64,000 nt of DNA from Neurospora tetraspora (lineage: Eukaryota; Ascomycota; Sordariomycetes; Sordariales; Sordariaceae). The stretch lies in NCBI RefSeq assembly GCF_033439725.1, contig NW_026944384.1:6634001-6698000 (forward strand), in the 5' to 3' direction. Shown here one piece after another: positions 22,683 to 32,125 of this stretch. The notes under the pieces were generated by a model that made no database searches, had not been told where the DNA came from, and saw only the letters and a list, made by a program, of their open reading frames with translations. The translations under genes were made by a program, and so were the position numbers. Positions within the stretch are counted from its first letter, which is position 1; each line of letters starts with the position of its first letter.

Positions 22683-23021
22683 ATGTCCCGCCCCTACTCC
22701 CCAACCGAGTCCTCCTCCACCAGCTCCGGTTCCTCGACCATCAAGAGCTCAAATACTCCCGCCAGCACGAGCGCTATCACGACCACAACCACCACAAGCA
22801 GTGGTGGCAGCAATAGAGACACTACAACTACGACTCCGCCTTGCACTTGCAAAGGGCGTCACTATTATTGGTCGACCATCTGTAAGAACACGTTCAGTGC
22901 ACAAACGCTGGAAGATTGGGAGAAGAAGATCAGTTGGAGAACTGAGCCCTGGTGGAGGGAGTTGAAGGGTTTGGGTCCGCTGGTGCCCTCGAGAGATAAA
23001 GATGCAGAGGACGCAATCTAG
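22683..23021 (+). CDS. small orphan protein, Ser/Thr-rich N terminus, CxC motif
   Basis: A 112-residue frame starting at an ATG with good context (CCACAATGTCC); an in-frame upstream codon at 22656 is rejected because of this context. I do not recognise it. Residues 1-62 are Ser/Thr/Pro-rich with a Thr run. Residues 63-112 are compact and probably folded: PPCTCKGRHYYWSTICKNTF, then an aromatic, charged helix-like stretch (LEDWEKKISWRTEPWWRELK). Three cysteines could bind metal or pair, but this is speculation. There is no signal peptide. It is divergent from the 503-residue orphan gene and upstream of the repeat-peptide gene. Confidence 0.5.
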   Translation: MSRPYSPTESSSTSSGSSTIKSSNTPASTSAITTTTTTSSGGSNRDTTTTTPPCTCKGRHYYWSTICKNTFSAQTLEDWEKKISWRTEPWWRELKGLGPLVPSRDKDAEDAI

Positions 23022-23949
23022 TGTTCGATCAAGGAATCATGTCAGCAAGGTTGCGGCTGGGTAACGTGGGATGGCGAGAGAAAGTATTGGGTTGTGAGCG
23101 TGGACTCGGTAGTTCAGATATCTGACAGTTTCGAAGCAAAAAGGGCCGAGATCGAGAGAGTTGAACAAATCTTCTTGTCGGTGTCATCTGTTTCTTCCGT
23201 TGCCGTTGATGACGCGTCTAGATGTTCAGTTTTGGTGAAAAAGCGGCATGTGGAAGATAACCTCAAGAGAAGTTGCCAGAGTGCAACATGCGGAGTCAGG
23301 AAATGTGCCTGCATGCGGATTCAGGCCGATTATTGACTGGACGCTCATGTTTCGCCTGTATGACATTGAGGTATGATATCGGAGTATCGTACGTCGCCGA
23401 TAAGGATCATTTCGTGGCTTCCGATGGCGAAATGTCGTACGCGGGTATCGAGCCTTCCTTCATGTTGTCAGTATATCTGTCAGTCATTTCCTCTTGTTTC
23501 TGGCCTCGACCTTGGCTTTTCTTTCCCAAAACGCAATCTTGTTGGCCACCTCCAGCGACCACTACCCAACCTCAGCTCCGGCCTCGCTCTGTCATGCTAG
23601 TGACATATCCGTTGTGCCATCTTTTGTTTCCATTCTCGTCCCTGAACTGCTGGTATACCTTCAAACCAACATACCACGAAGATAAACACTAACGGAAGTG
23701 GCCTCATCAAACGGCGACGCTGCGTCAGGGTATCACCTCCAGCCAAGATTGACCAAGATCCCTACAACTTCTTGCCGAGGTTAGAAAGTAGCTCCTGCGA
23801 GGAAGAGGCATAAAAATCCTTCCCGGCCCTCTCATGACCAAACCCAAACATCAATACCATCCAAGCACAGATTGAACACAACAGCAGTCCACAACGACTG
23901 CCGGATATCGACAAAACGAAAATCAGCGGACATCCAACCAACCATCAAA
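23022..23949. other. intergenic, promoter of the first repeat-peptide gene
   Basis: No recognised gene. It holds a TATA-like box at 23810-23816. The leader from about 23830 on is A/C-rich and contains ACCATCAAAATGATC at the start codon, matching the leader of the paralogue at 58.7 kb. Confidence 0.5.
23810..23816 (+). promoter_or_regulatory. TATA-like box, repeat-peptide gene 1
   Basis: CATAAAAATCC, 140 nt upstream of the ATG at 23950. Confidence 0.5.
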
Positions 23950-24324
23950 ATGATCACCCCCACCACCTTCGGGGAGCCCGTCCCTACCGTTCCCAGCGCT
24001 CCCATTCCTACGCTCCCCAAGCCGAAGCCGCCTGCTCGCTGCGAGGACGGCGAACCTATCCCCACTGTACCGAGTGCTCCCATCCCGACTCTTCCCAAGC
24101 CAAGGACGCCCTCCCGTGCCGAGGACGGTGAGCCTATCCCTACCGTGCCCAGCGCTCCGATTCCTACTCTCCCTAAACCCAAGCCGCCTACCCGATCTGA
24201 GGACTCGGACCGCGAGGAGGATTATGAGGTCGTGTACGTCCCGGCGTATTTCACCACCCACTTCGAATATGTTGGCGAAAGCTCTCCTACGCCTACGCCG
24301 CTCAATTCGCCTAAGGATCTCTGA
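23950..24324 (+). CDS. GEPIPTVPS repeat protein, copy 1
   Basis: 124 residues, starting at the ATG in CATCAAAATGATC. This start is chosen over an upstream in-frame codon at 23872 because the same ATG context occurs in the paralogue at 58.7 kb. After MITPTTF come three tandem 26-residue units, GEPVPTVPSAPIPTLPKP followed by a variable basic/Pro stretch and Glu-Asp. The three 78-bp DNA units differ at many third codon positions while the residues stay nearly constant, which is strong evidence that the peptide is translated and selected. The C terminus is acidic and then aromatic (YEVVYVPAYFTTHFEYVG), ending SPKDL. No signal peptide, no membrane segment, no dibasic processing sites between units. 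The units probably form polyproline-II helix; the function is unknown. The family is not one I recognise. Confidence 0.82.
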   Translation: MITPTTFGEPVPTVPSAPIPTLPKPKPPARCEDGEPIPTVPSAPIPTLPKPRTPSRAEDGEPIPTVPSAPIPTLPKPKPPTRSEDSDREEDYEVVYVPAYFTTHFEYVGESSPTPTPLNSPKDL

Positions 24325-25283
24325 GGAGGTGACTCGGATGGCTACCAGTTCAAGGAAGGGGAAAAATTAATGAGACTTGAGGAGGAAATCGACACGGTGG
24401 GGTTCTGCTCGGATGGCGGTGTTGGCCCTAGATGGAGCGATGGAGAGGAATAGAGGCGGCGCGCAATGAATGGAGCCGGCTCGGGGTAAATGGCGTCCAG
24501 TGCTTTCTGAGAACAGGAGGTTGTGTTGAGTTGGCGACGTCGGGAAGTGAAGTAGTCAAAATTGGCCATCAAGGTTCTTGTGCGCAGAGATAACGATAAG
24601 GGCACTCTTCCGCTTCGGTTGGTAGAGGTAGCTGCCTGATTGCATGTGAGCTTGTCGTAAATGTGAATCGTACTTTCCTTCTCAACCGCTTTCTAGCACA
24701 GAGTGTAATCTTATCGATCGGAACCAAGCTTTTCCGTCATGCTCGGATTGTTGCGCTTCTCTATCCATCATTGTTCTCCTCCTCTCCAACATCAAATATT
24801 GGGTTCTCGCTCCCGCAGTCATTGTGCCTACCGAATATCACTTGACCTCACATTAGCCTCACCTTCGATCTCGATCATACCCGTGTGCCATGATGTTGGT
24901 ATCACACCTGGCTGTCCCCATGTTTTCCTTCGATCTCGTTCAAGGCAGTTTGCAGGCCAGTTTGTCCACCTCTTCCGCTAGCCACCCACCAACGGAAGCA
25001 AGTGTCATCGACGAACAATGCTTTGGTGGGGCATCATTTTCATTGAAGGAGAAGCGATAGGCATCCCTTCACCTTTCTGCCCCGAGGAATATGCCTCTAC
25101 TGCTATTTAAGGAGAACTTCCCTTCGCTATCGCACCTCCCCTATCCCTTTCTTGACCGAGAACCGGTACTGACACCTCTCAACGTATTCGGCAGGGACAC
25201 ACTTCGCAAGGCACCCAGGAACATCAACACCCAACAGACCACCATAGCACTCTGCCGATAGACTCGCTTTTCCCGCCTCCAAA
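24325..25283. other. intergenic between two orphan genes
   Basis: No gene recognised. A TATA-like box is at 25104-25110. The last 100 nt are C/A-rich leader ending CCTCCAAAATG. Confidence 0.5.
25104..25110 (+). promoter_or_regulatory. TATA-like box, duplicated-domain gene
   Basis: CTATTTAAGG, 180 nt upstream of the ATG at 25284. Confidence 0.45.
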
Positions 25284-26660
25284 ATGCCCTCTCCCGGTCC
25301 CGATTCTCAACCGGAAGAGATGAACAGCTCCCAGCCTAGCAACGCAAGCTCGTCCGTCCCCGACATCCCCAGTACTCCGAGCGCTCCCACCCCTACCTCC
25401 GCTATCCCTTCGGTGTCCGTCAAAATCCCCAAATTCTTCAACCTCTCCTCAACCCCCGCAACCCTCAGTCTCTCCGGCAGCCTCATTAACGGCCACCCTT
25501 TCTCCGACCACGGTGGCAATGAAGAACTTGTCATCTACTCCGGAAACGCGGCCGAATGTCCTCGGTCGTTTATCATTTATCTCGATTTGACTGGCGATAT
25601 GCACGGGGATAAGATAAAGAAGCAAGAGGAGGAGGAGAATGAGGAGGAGAAGGAGAAAGAGGAAGAGAGGGAGAGGGAGGAATCCGAGGAGCAAGGAGAG
25701 GAGCAAGAAGACGGGAAGGGTGAAGAGGACCGACCTTACCAGCAGCGGCAGCCCATTCCCTACTGTATTGCATCAAGAGACAGCCGCAGCGAGAGACACT
25801 TGCAGCATTTACGCGTAGATGCAACTAGGAGTGTCTTTCCGTGGCAACCGTCGACACCTTCGCCGCTCGATCAAACCCCACCGGGGTCGCCCGCTGAGTT
25901 GCCGATTGAGGCGCCGGTTGAATCGAAGTCCGGTTGGCCCGTTGAAGTGCGGGATTCTGAAGACACGGACTCTTCCCAACCCCAGACCAACGACGCAGAC
26001 CTTTCCTACTCGACAGACCCCTTCTCAACTATTACAGGTGCTCCCCGTTCTATTATCTCCACCAGCCTGCCCAACCCAGAGCCCAAGCCATCGAGACCTT
26101 CCAGCCGCCTGGACCTCAACAACACATCCGTCGGCCTCTACCTCTGCGGTAGCGCCATGAACGGCTACCCCTTCTCCGGCCGGGGCCAGAATGACGGATT
26201 TTGTATTTGGTCCGGTCCCCTAGCTGATTGTCCCCGGGCGTTCAATATCAGTCTTTGGCTGGACGACGAGTGGGATGAGGACGACGACGACGGTGACGAG
26301 AATCGAAACCAACTGCCTGGCACTTACTGCAATATTGACAAAAGCGATGGCGGCGGCCCTTGGTACAGAATCAGGCGATGGATTCATGATGACGACAAGA
26401 GAGTGCGGAGCCTCATCATTGAGTCGATGAAGCCTGTGTGGCCTTGGGAGCCCTTGACGCCTCTTTACACCCCGCGCGGGTCGCATTCGGGGTGGACGCC
26501 GGAGCCTCCGCCGGTTGGGATGAAGAATGGTTATACTGTTGGTTGTTGGAGCAATTATCCGGATGGTTTTTGGGGCACTCCCCCGGTTGGTGCACCGGGT
26601 GGTTTGAGGGCCGATTCACCGGTGGGTTATCGGTCGCGGCCCCGGGCATGGTCTACTTGA
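25284..26660 (+). CDS. orphan protein with an internally duplicated unknown domain
   Basis: An unspliced 458-residue frame. Residues 1-50 are Ser/Pro-rich and disordered. Two copies of an unrecognised domain follow. Copy 1 (about 58-200) has LSLSGSLINGHPFS, ELVIYSGNAAECPRSFIIYL, an acidic tract at 113-150, YCIASRDS and VFPWQPSTP. Copy 2 (about 284-402) has LYLCGSAMNGYPFSGRG, FCIWSGPLADCPRAFNISLW, an acidic tract at 327-340, TYCNIDKSDG and VWPWEPLTP. The shared skeleton is SG/GS-x2-NG-x-PFS, then SG-x3-(E/D)CPR-(S/A)F-x-I, acidic loop, YC-x-I/A, and V-x-PW-x-P-x-TP. Three positions with Cys recur (ECP/DCP, YC). The alternation of hydrophobic residues suggests beta strands. The C terminus is Gly/Pro/Trp-rich. 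There is no signal peptide. The N-terminal Pro/Ser spacer resembles the neighbouring genes. Confidence 0.75.
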   Translation: MPSPGPDSQPEEMNSSQPSNASSSVPDIPSTPSAPTPTSAIPSVSVKIPKFFNLSSTPATLSLSGSLINGHPFSDHGGNEELVIYSGNAAECPRSFIIYLDLTGDMHGDKIKKQEEEENEEEKEKEEEREREESEEQGEEQEDGKGEEDRPYQQRQPIPYCIASRDSRSERHLQHLRVDATRSVFPWQPSTPSPLDQTPPGSPAELPIEAPVESKSGWPVEVRDSEDTDSSQPQTNDADLSYSTDPFSTITGAPRSIISTSLPNPEPKPSRPSSRLDLNNTSVGLYLCGSAMNGYPFSGRGQNDGFCIWSGPLADCPRAFNISLWLDDEWDEDDDDGDENRNQLPGTYCNIDKSDGGGPWYRIRRWIHDDDKRVRSLIIESMKPVWPWEPLTPLYTPRGSHSGWTPEPPPVGMKNGYTVGCWSNYPDGFWGTPPVGAPGGLRADSPVGYRSRPRAWST

Positions 26661-27488
26661 GATGGGTCGTCGGCGCCGGCGCAGATGGAAGAAGGCAGAG
26701 AAGGGAAAATGGGTAGAACGAGCCGAATCTAGCATCCGAGAGGACTGGAAGGTATATGAGGTGTAGGGATAGGTAAGTAGAGGAATAAAGCAAGCCAGGG
26801 AAGGAACCAAAGGCGTCGTAGCATGAGAAAATATAAGCGTCTGCTTCAAGTTCCTGCTCAGGCCGTTCAGTGATAAGGCTGAGGTGAACTGGCTGCCCCC
26901 AGGCCATCAAAAAATGTCCCGAGGTATGTGAGATGCGCGATGATCCGTGATGTTCGCGGCTGTGAGGGTAGTAAAATTGTCCCGGTCGAATCGACAGAAT
27001 CTGGCAAGTCATTGACCAGGCCCGCAGGGCTTTGACACCATCCGTGGACCGCTTTCCGTCGTTGTCACTCTCCTCTGCGCACTGAACCTCCGGATTTCGC
27101 CTTCTCTGAACGTGACCTGTTTTGCTTAGCGTAGTGAACATCGAGCATTGCTGTCGATTGCCCTCTGGCCCTGCCTTCGATCTCGTCCGCGGACTGTGTG
27201 AATCCCTCAAATAGCCAAAACAACATGAATGTGTCATTGAACCACGACGCTTGCCGATGTGTCATGTCGTGTGAAGGAGGGCAACGCGAATGTCTTCATG
27301 AGCCAGTGGCAAAGAGGAGAGCTCCCCCCCATAAAAGGCCATCCTCCCAGGCCTTCTCGTAAACTCTAAGCACGACGGCCATCTCCTTTGTAGTCCACTT
27401 GAGCAAACCCAGGGTCAGACACGAAGATTGATATAGCAGACCACCAGTCCACTAGTCCACCAGTCGATCGGGTTTCCAAGCCTCCAAG
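26661..27488. other. intergenic between two orphan genes
   Basis: No gene recognised; contains the ATAAAAGG box for the next gene. The last part of the leader has a CCACCAGTCCACTAGTCCAC near-repeat at 27443-27463. Confidence 0.5.
27331..27337 (+). promoter_or_regulatory. TATA-like box, Pro-rich orphan gene
   Basis: CCCATAAAAGGCC, 158 nt upstream of the ATG at 27489. Confidence 0.5.
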
Positions 27489-28472
27489 ATGACTTCCACT
27501 TCCTCAAGAGTAGGCTTGCCGGCACCCTCAATACCGCCAGCAAATCTCCAAGTTCAAACCGACACATCCACTCAGACCGACGATGGAAACATGGAGTCCG
27601 CCGATTCCAGCTTCCAAAGGTCATCAGCCCCATCCCCATCCCCAACTCTGTCAAGCCTACCTCCCGCTTCATTCCCCACCCCCACAACCACCAGCCCCGT
27701 TGTCCGTTCGGATTTGGAGCCCAGTCCATCCATCTATTCCCCTCGCCCCGAGCCTCTGACAAGCTCGGCAGATGCAACGCGTAGTAGCTCTCCCATTGGC
27801 GTCGGTCCGACTAGACCGGGATCGCCAGCACGTTTAGTGCCCGAAGACGAGCCCTTGATTCCAGAGGCGCCCAGCTCGCCTGTTTTGGCACACTCGGTTC
27901 CTGTCCCGGTCCCGGTGGGTGCGATGGTGAATGTACCCAACGTGGACCCACACCCAGATCCAGACCCAGAGCCAGAGCCAGATCAAACCTCCGAAACCAC
28001 AGCGGCAACCACAACCACGCATACACTCACTCATCCCACCGCTGCTACCACCGCCACCACCGCCGAGACAGAAGACCCAGTTGCATCAATCCCCTCCCCT
28101 ACCCTCTCACCCAACCCACGACCACAAGTGCAAACACAGCTGGACACAGACATAGACACAGACATGTATATAATCAACCCCAACACTCCAAACCCAATCC
28201 CCAACTTCCCCAACCACACAACCATCGGCTCCCTCCCCAACTACGGGCACTTCCCCCCCTACGGCCGCGGCGTCTTCTTCCCCGACAGCGACCTACAGGG
28301 GTACACCCTCACAGAAGAGGGCGAGGGATACTGGCCGCCTTATGGCCATGTGATTATTAGTGTTAGGGTGGGGAGTTGGGTTTATAGGTATATTTCTCGT
28401 CTGCCCGCGCTGCCCGCTGTCACTTCGGACGAGAATAACGCGAGCACCAGGGAGAGCCCGGACGGAGAGTGA
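27489..28472 (+). CDS. Pro/Ser/Thr-rich orphan protein with compact C-terminal segment
   Basis: A 327-residue unspliced frame starting in CCTCCAAGATGACT. Residues 1-235 are disordered: VQTDTSTQTDD, Ser/Pro tracts, PVPVPV, a DPDPEPEPD tract and Thr/Ala runs. Residues about 240-310 look folded and aromatic: NYGHFPPYGRGVFF, EGEGYWPPYGHVII and SVRVGSWVYRYIS. The GSW followed by a beta-branched residue faintly recalls the MPGSW(I/V) units of the 503-residue orphan gene 6 kb away; this is suggestive only. No signal peptide, no known family. It is the last of the orphan group and is convergent with the eS24 gene. Confidence 0.62.
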   Translation: MTSTSSRVGLPAPSIPPANLQVQTDTSTQTDDGNMESADSSFQRSSAPSPSPTLSSLPPASFPTPTTTSPVVRSDLEPSPSIYSPRPEPLTSSADATRSSSPIGVGPTRPGSPARLVPEDEPLIPEAPSSPVLAHSVPVPVPVGAMVNVPNVDPHPDPDPEPEPDQTSETTAATTTTHTLTHPTAATTATTAETEDPVASIPSPTLSPNPRPQVQTQLDTDIDTDMYIINPNTPNPIPNFPNHTTIGSLPNYGHFPPYGRGVFFPDSDLQGYTLTEEGEGYWPPYGHVIISVRVGSWVYRYISRLPALPAVTSDENNASTRESPDGE

Positions 28473-29316
28473 GCCCTGAGACGCCACTGGCGAGGCAACG
28501 GAGGGGGGAAGGAGATGGAGGACGGAAGTTGAGGGTGAGAGGACGGGAGGAATTCCCATCTTTTCCAAGGGCCTTTATGTCACGGCCGTGGGCATTGACT
28601 CTAGCGGTTCAGCTGGCGAGTGATAGCGAGGTGGAGGTGAAGGGAAGCAGGACTGCCTTGGTGTTGACTGGATGGCTGGATGCAAAAAACAAAAAACAAA
28701 AACAAAGAGAAGGTCCCGAAAGGGGGGTCGAATGAAAGGGAGGAAAGAGAAGGATGGGAAAATGCGGAAGGTGAATGGAATCGATGGAATGGAAGGCGGA
28801 TAGAGAGGCGATACCACCGCCCATGGCTGTGGCGAGGCGTATGTCCATGACTTGGGGAGAAAAGAGGAAGAAGGCAAGGCAGGAAAAGCCATATCAAAAT
28901 AAACAGAACATACCACTTGGAAGAAGCTTCAGAGGCACATCGTGAGCAGGCATGAACGCGATGTTCCGTGGCTGTCAAGGTGGAAAGACAGGACACTCGT
29001 CCAGTTCCCATCATCGAACCATTCAGTTGCAAGTCAACAAAAACGTCGAGACAAAGTCAGTATCACAGGAAGACAGGGTGTTGATCATCTTGTTTTTGTG
29101 CCACGCAAAACACCCCTGAATTGTATGCTATGTCGCCAGAATCCCAGAAAGCCCGACCGTCACGCCTCCAAATGGATTCCAAATGCTGACTAGGTTTGCA
29201 GGCGGCAGATCGACTGCCGGAGGAAGCCCCAGATGCATTGTAAGAAAGAATGCACACCCTCGCAAACACCCGGTGAGATAGAGAAGGACGACAAAGCACC
29301 AAGGAGAGCGATACGC
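28473..29316. other. convergent 3' spacer
   Basis: Between the Pro-rich orphan gene and eS24. A-rich tracts (AAAAAACAAAAAACAAAAAC at about 28684) and short ORFs only. Confidence 0.5.
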
Positions 29317-30292
29317 TTATTTCTCCTTCTTGGGCTTGGCACCCTTGACCTTGGCAGTGCCGCGGAGGGTCTTTTGGCGGTTCTTGCGCTGCTTGCCTTT
29401 GGGGGTGTTAGTGAGTGACAAAGACAGAGACAGAGATGAGACATACGCTGCTGGCGAGAAGCCTTCTCGATCTTGGAGGCAAGGCCGACACGGACAAGAC
29501 GGTAGTGGGGCTCGAACTTCTTCATGGCCTCGGGGGAGTCATAGACGAGGGCGAAGCCGGTGGTCTTGCCGCCACCGAACTGGGTGCGGAGACCGAAGAC
29601 GTTGACCTGGTCCTTGGTGGCCTTGTAGAGGGTGGCCAGCTTCTCGCGGAGCTCGTCCTTGGAGATGTTAGGACGGTTGGGGTGGAGGATATCCCTGTAT
29701 GTGTTAAAAAGCAGGAGTAAGCAAGACTGTCCTAAGTTGTTGAGGGAGCAACAACCGCGCATGGCAAAGCAGCATTGGACTTGATGTGTCTCCTTCTCCG
29801 CCTCCCTCAGATTTGTATCACGATCACCGAAGCGACTGCGACAAACCACCGCCACTCTCCACGAGATGTTGTAACCCTAACCCATCATCGTAATCCGCAT
29901 CATGATCGCCCGCGAAACCGCAAGTCTTTCAGCAAGTCTTTCATGTTTGTTTCCCATCTCTTTCTGGCCTCTTGAGCATCAGGCTGTTGATTTCGCAGGG
30001 TACAAATGTGGATGGATGTGTGGGTTATGATTGACTCGATCGATCGCGCATCTCGGGAAGAGGGTTCTGTCGGTGGTTTTGTCGCATTGCTTGGTGGGAC
30101 TTCGATGGAAGTTTTGCTCGGATATGCTCTGTGAAGACTTGAGAAGAATCCATTGCTGCCTTGCTGCCACGGCGTTTACTCTCAGATTGGCAGAAAGAGG
30201 GCAACGTACACGACCATCTGCTTGCGGCCAAGCAGAGGGTTGCGGATGAACTTGCGAGTGCGCAGGGTGACGGGGGAGTCGGAGTCAGCCAT
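29317..30292 (-). CDS. RPS24: 40S ribosomal protein eS24
   Basis: Three exons, 30210-30292, 29447-29694 and 29317-29396, give 136 residues, the usual eS24 length. It starts [18 protein letters not shown], continues [37 protein letters not shown] and [20 protein letters not shown], and ends with the basic tail [17 protein letters not shown]. eS24 binds the small subunit head/body and is needed for pre-rRNA maturation. Intron 1 (29695-30209, GTACGT...ACAG) is 515 nt, long for this genome, as is common in fungal ribosomal protein genes. Intron 2 (29397-29446, GTATGT, ACTAAC, AAAG) is 50 nt. Confidence 0.97.
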
Positions 30293-30938
30293 CTTGGTGT
30301 CTTGCGGGCGAGTTGACGATCAAGACCGAGAAGTGCGTGCAACGATGGAGGAGCGTTGTGCTTTTTTTGAAGTCGTTTTTTGGCACTCGCCGCGCACGGG
30401 GCACTCGCAAGGTTCGGTGGAGCCACTCAGAAATTCCACTCCCGTGTCGCTTAATTGGGTGCAAGCCCTAATCTTGTGGGAGTGTGGCCTGAGATATGAG
30501 GTTCGAATCTTGGCGCCGCTGCTTGCGAGCGAGAGGTGGACCGTGCTGCAGCTCAACACAAAAGTGCACGGGCCTTGCCAAGACAGCGAGTCTTGAACGG
30601 TTGTCGTCCCAACTGCAATCGTCCAAATCAACAAACATGTGGCCGAGGACATCCTCTCATCCAACAACATTCGCGACCAAGATGCTACCTGCTTCTTTCA
30701 GTGCATTATTTTTTTTCGAGACCTTTTGCGGATCGTATTAAAGAGTACTGGTTATGTCAGACATTTCTATCTAGTGATTGTCTGCCTCTCCTCAGAGGAA
30801 TCGAAGCGGACAATGCGACGACACCCATCAAGGTTGACCGATAAGCTCTGACGATAAGTGACAAGCGGGTATCAATTACACCACCCCGGCGTCAAGCTCG
30901 AGCTCCCTCCAGCTCCCCTACGAAATCCAAGCCGCACC
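30293..30938. other. eS24 promoter region with a tRNA-like relic
   Basis: The eS24 upstream region and the 3' end of the next minus-strand gene. It contains an A-box-like TCGCTTAATTGGG (30447-30459) and a B-box-like GGTTCGAATCT (30500-30510) at tRNA spacing, but flanking stems do not pair. Confidence 0.45.
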
Positions 30939-32125
30939 CTACATCCGCCTCAACTGACAAATGTGTATCGGCATCAAGTCATTATAGAACGGCCCAGTCT
31001 GCTCAGATCTGGGCGGCACCGGAAACTCTGCATGAACCACCTCCAACCCCCTGCCCTCACACACGCTCAGGAAGCTCTCATAAGTCTCCCGATTCCTTTC
31101 CGTCGCTGCAATCACCACCTCCGCCTTGGGGAAAAGCCCAAGCACTTCCTCAACCGTGGCCACCAACGCCGGAATAACGCTCTTATCATACGTGATATCT
31201 GCGCCCAGCACCACATCCACTTCTCGTCCTCCATTCCATTGCTCCTCCTCGGTGCCGACAAGCGCGTGACCCCACCATAGCTCCATCGGCTGAACACTGT
31301 CAGAGCCTTGGAGCCCGTTGAGGAAAAGACTGTCAGGCAGGTTGGCCACGACTTCATCTGACCCGTCGGTGGCCATGACGTGTTTGGAGCCGAGATACTT
31401 GGCGCAGAGGATAGAGACGTAGCCTGTCCCTGCGCCGAGTTCGAGCACGCGCTTGTCGCGGACGAGTGAAGGGTGCGTGAGAAGGTATTGCCCCAGGTGG
31501 AGGGAGGCTTCCCAGGTGCGGAGGCCGGTGGTGCCGGAGGCGGCGATGAGGTTGCGGGATTCCAGGAGGGTGATGTGGGGGGCTTTGTCTCCGAGAACCG
31601 GCAGTGTCTGGTCATGAGCACTGCCGGCGCCGAGAAGAGACAGGTGGTAAGTGACGTAGCACTTTTGCTGCGCGGCATCGGCCTCGGAGGGTAACCGCAG
31701 CGAGAGCAGATGGGATAATCTTGTGTAGAGATTGTCCGAGAGGCCCTAGTAAGAAACGGCGAAAGAAATACTTGGTGAGGATGGAAACTCGCAACAAAGT
31801 AACTTGCAGTAGCAGCAGCCAGCCGAGACCTTTCAATCTACTATGATTCCGGCCACGTCTTACAGAAACTTACATATCTGTCCCAATCCTCGATACTTCC
31901 CTCGATCCTCTTCACCAGCTCCTTCAGGATCCTCAGCTGGTACCGTGGAGGTGCGGGATTCTCCATGTCCTCGCTAAAAAGCTGCTCGTACAGTGTCTCT
32001 TGGACTGATGCATCGCACAGGTACTCGCCGTCGGGGAAGTCCACGACCGGCGCGAGTTGGAGGTATTGCCGGCAAAAGCGAGCAATTTGCATATGCTTGC
32101 GCTTTATTTGGGTCGTTCGAGCCAT
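30939..32125 (-). CDS. EFM3: EFM3/FAM86-type protein-lysine N-methyltransferase
   Basis: Exons 31874-32125 and 30939-31745 give 352 residues. The 128-nt intron has GTAAGT and TAG, phase 0, joining EDWDRY to GLSDNLYTRL. The N terminus (IARFCRQYLQLAPVVDFP, YLCDASVQETLYEQLF) matches the FAM86 helical domain. The seven-beta-strand methyltransferase domain follows, with an ASGTTGLRTWEASLHLGQYL segment typical of the MTF16 group, SAM motif I VLELGAGTGYVS near residue 184, and the post-strand motif VLGADITYD. Family members (yeast Efm3, human EEF2KMT) methylate a lysine of elongation factor 2. The start ATG (AACAATGGC) is preferred to upstream in-frame codons because the Kozak context and the family N terminus begin there. 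Confidence 0.9.

Noticed and set aside
23950-24324. Secreted RiPP precursor (repeated core peptides)
   Set aside because: No signal peptide and no dibasic Kex2 sites between units in this protein or in the copy at 58.3 kb.
29695-30209. Possible box C/D snoRNA in the long eS24 intron
   Set aside because: Near-matches to box C and D exist on the minus strand, but there is no closing stem and the spacing is poor.
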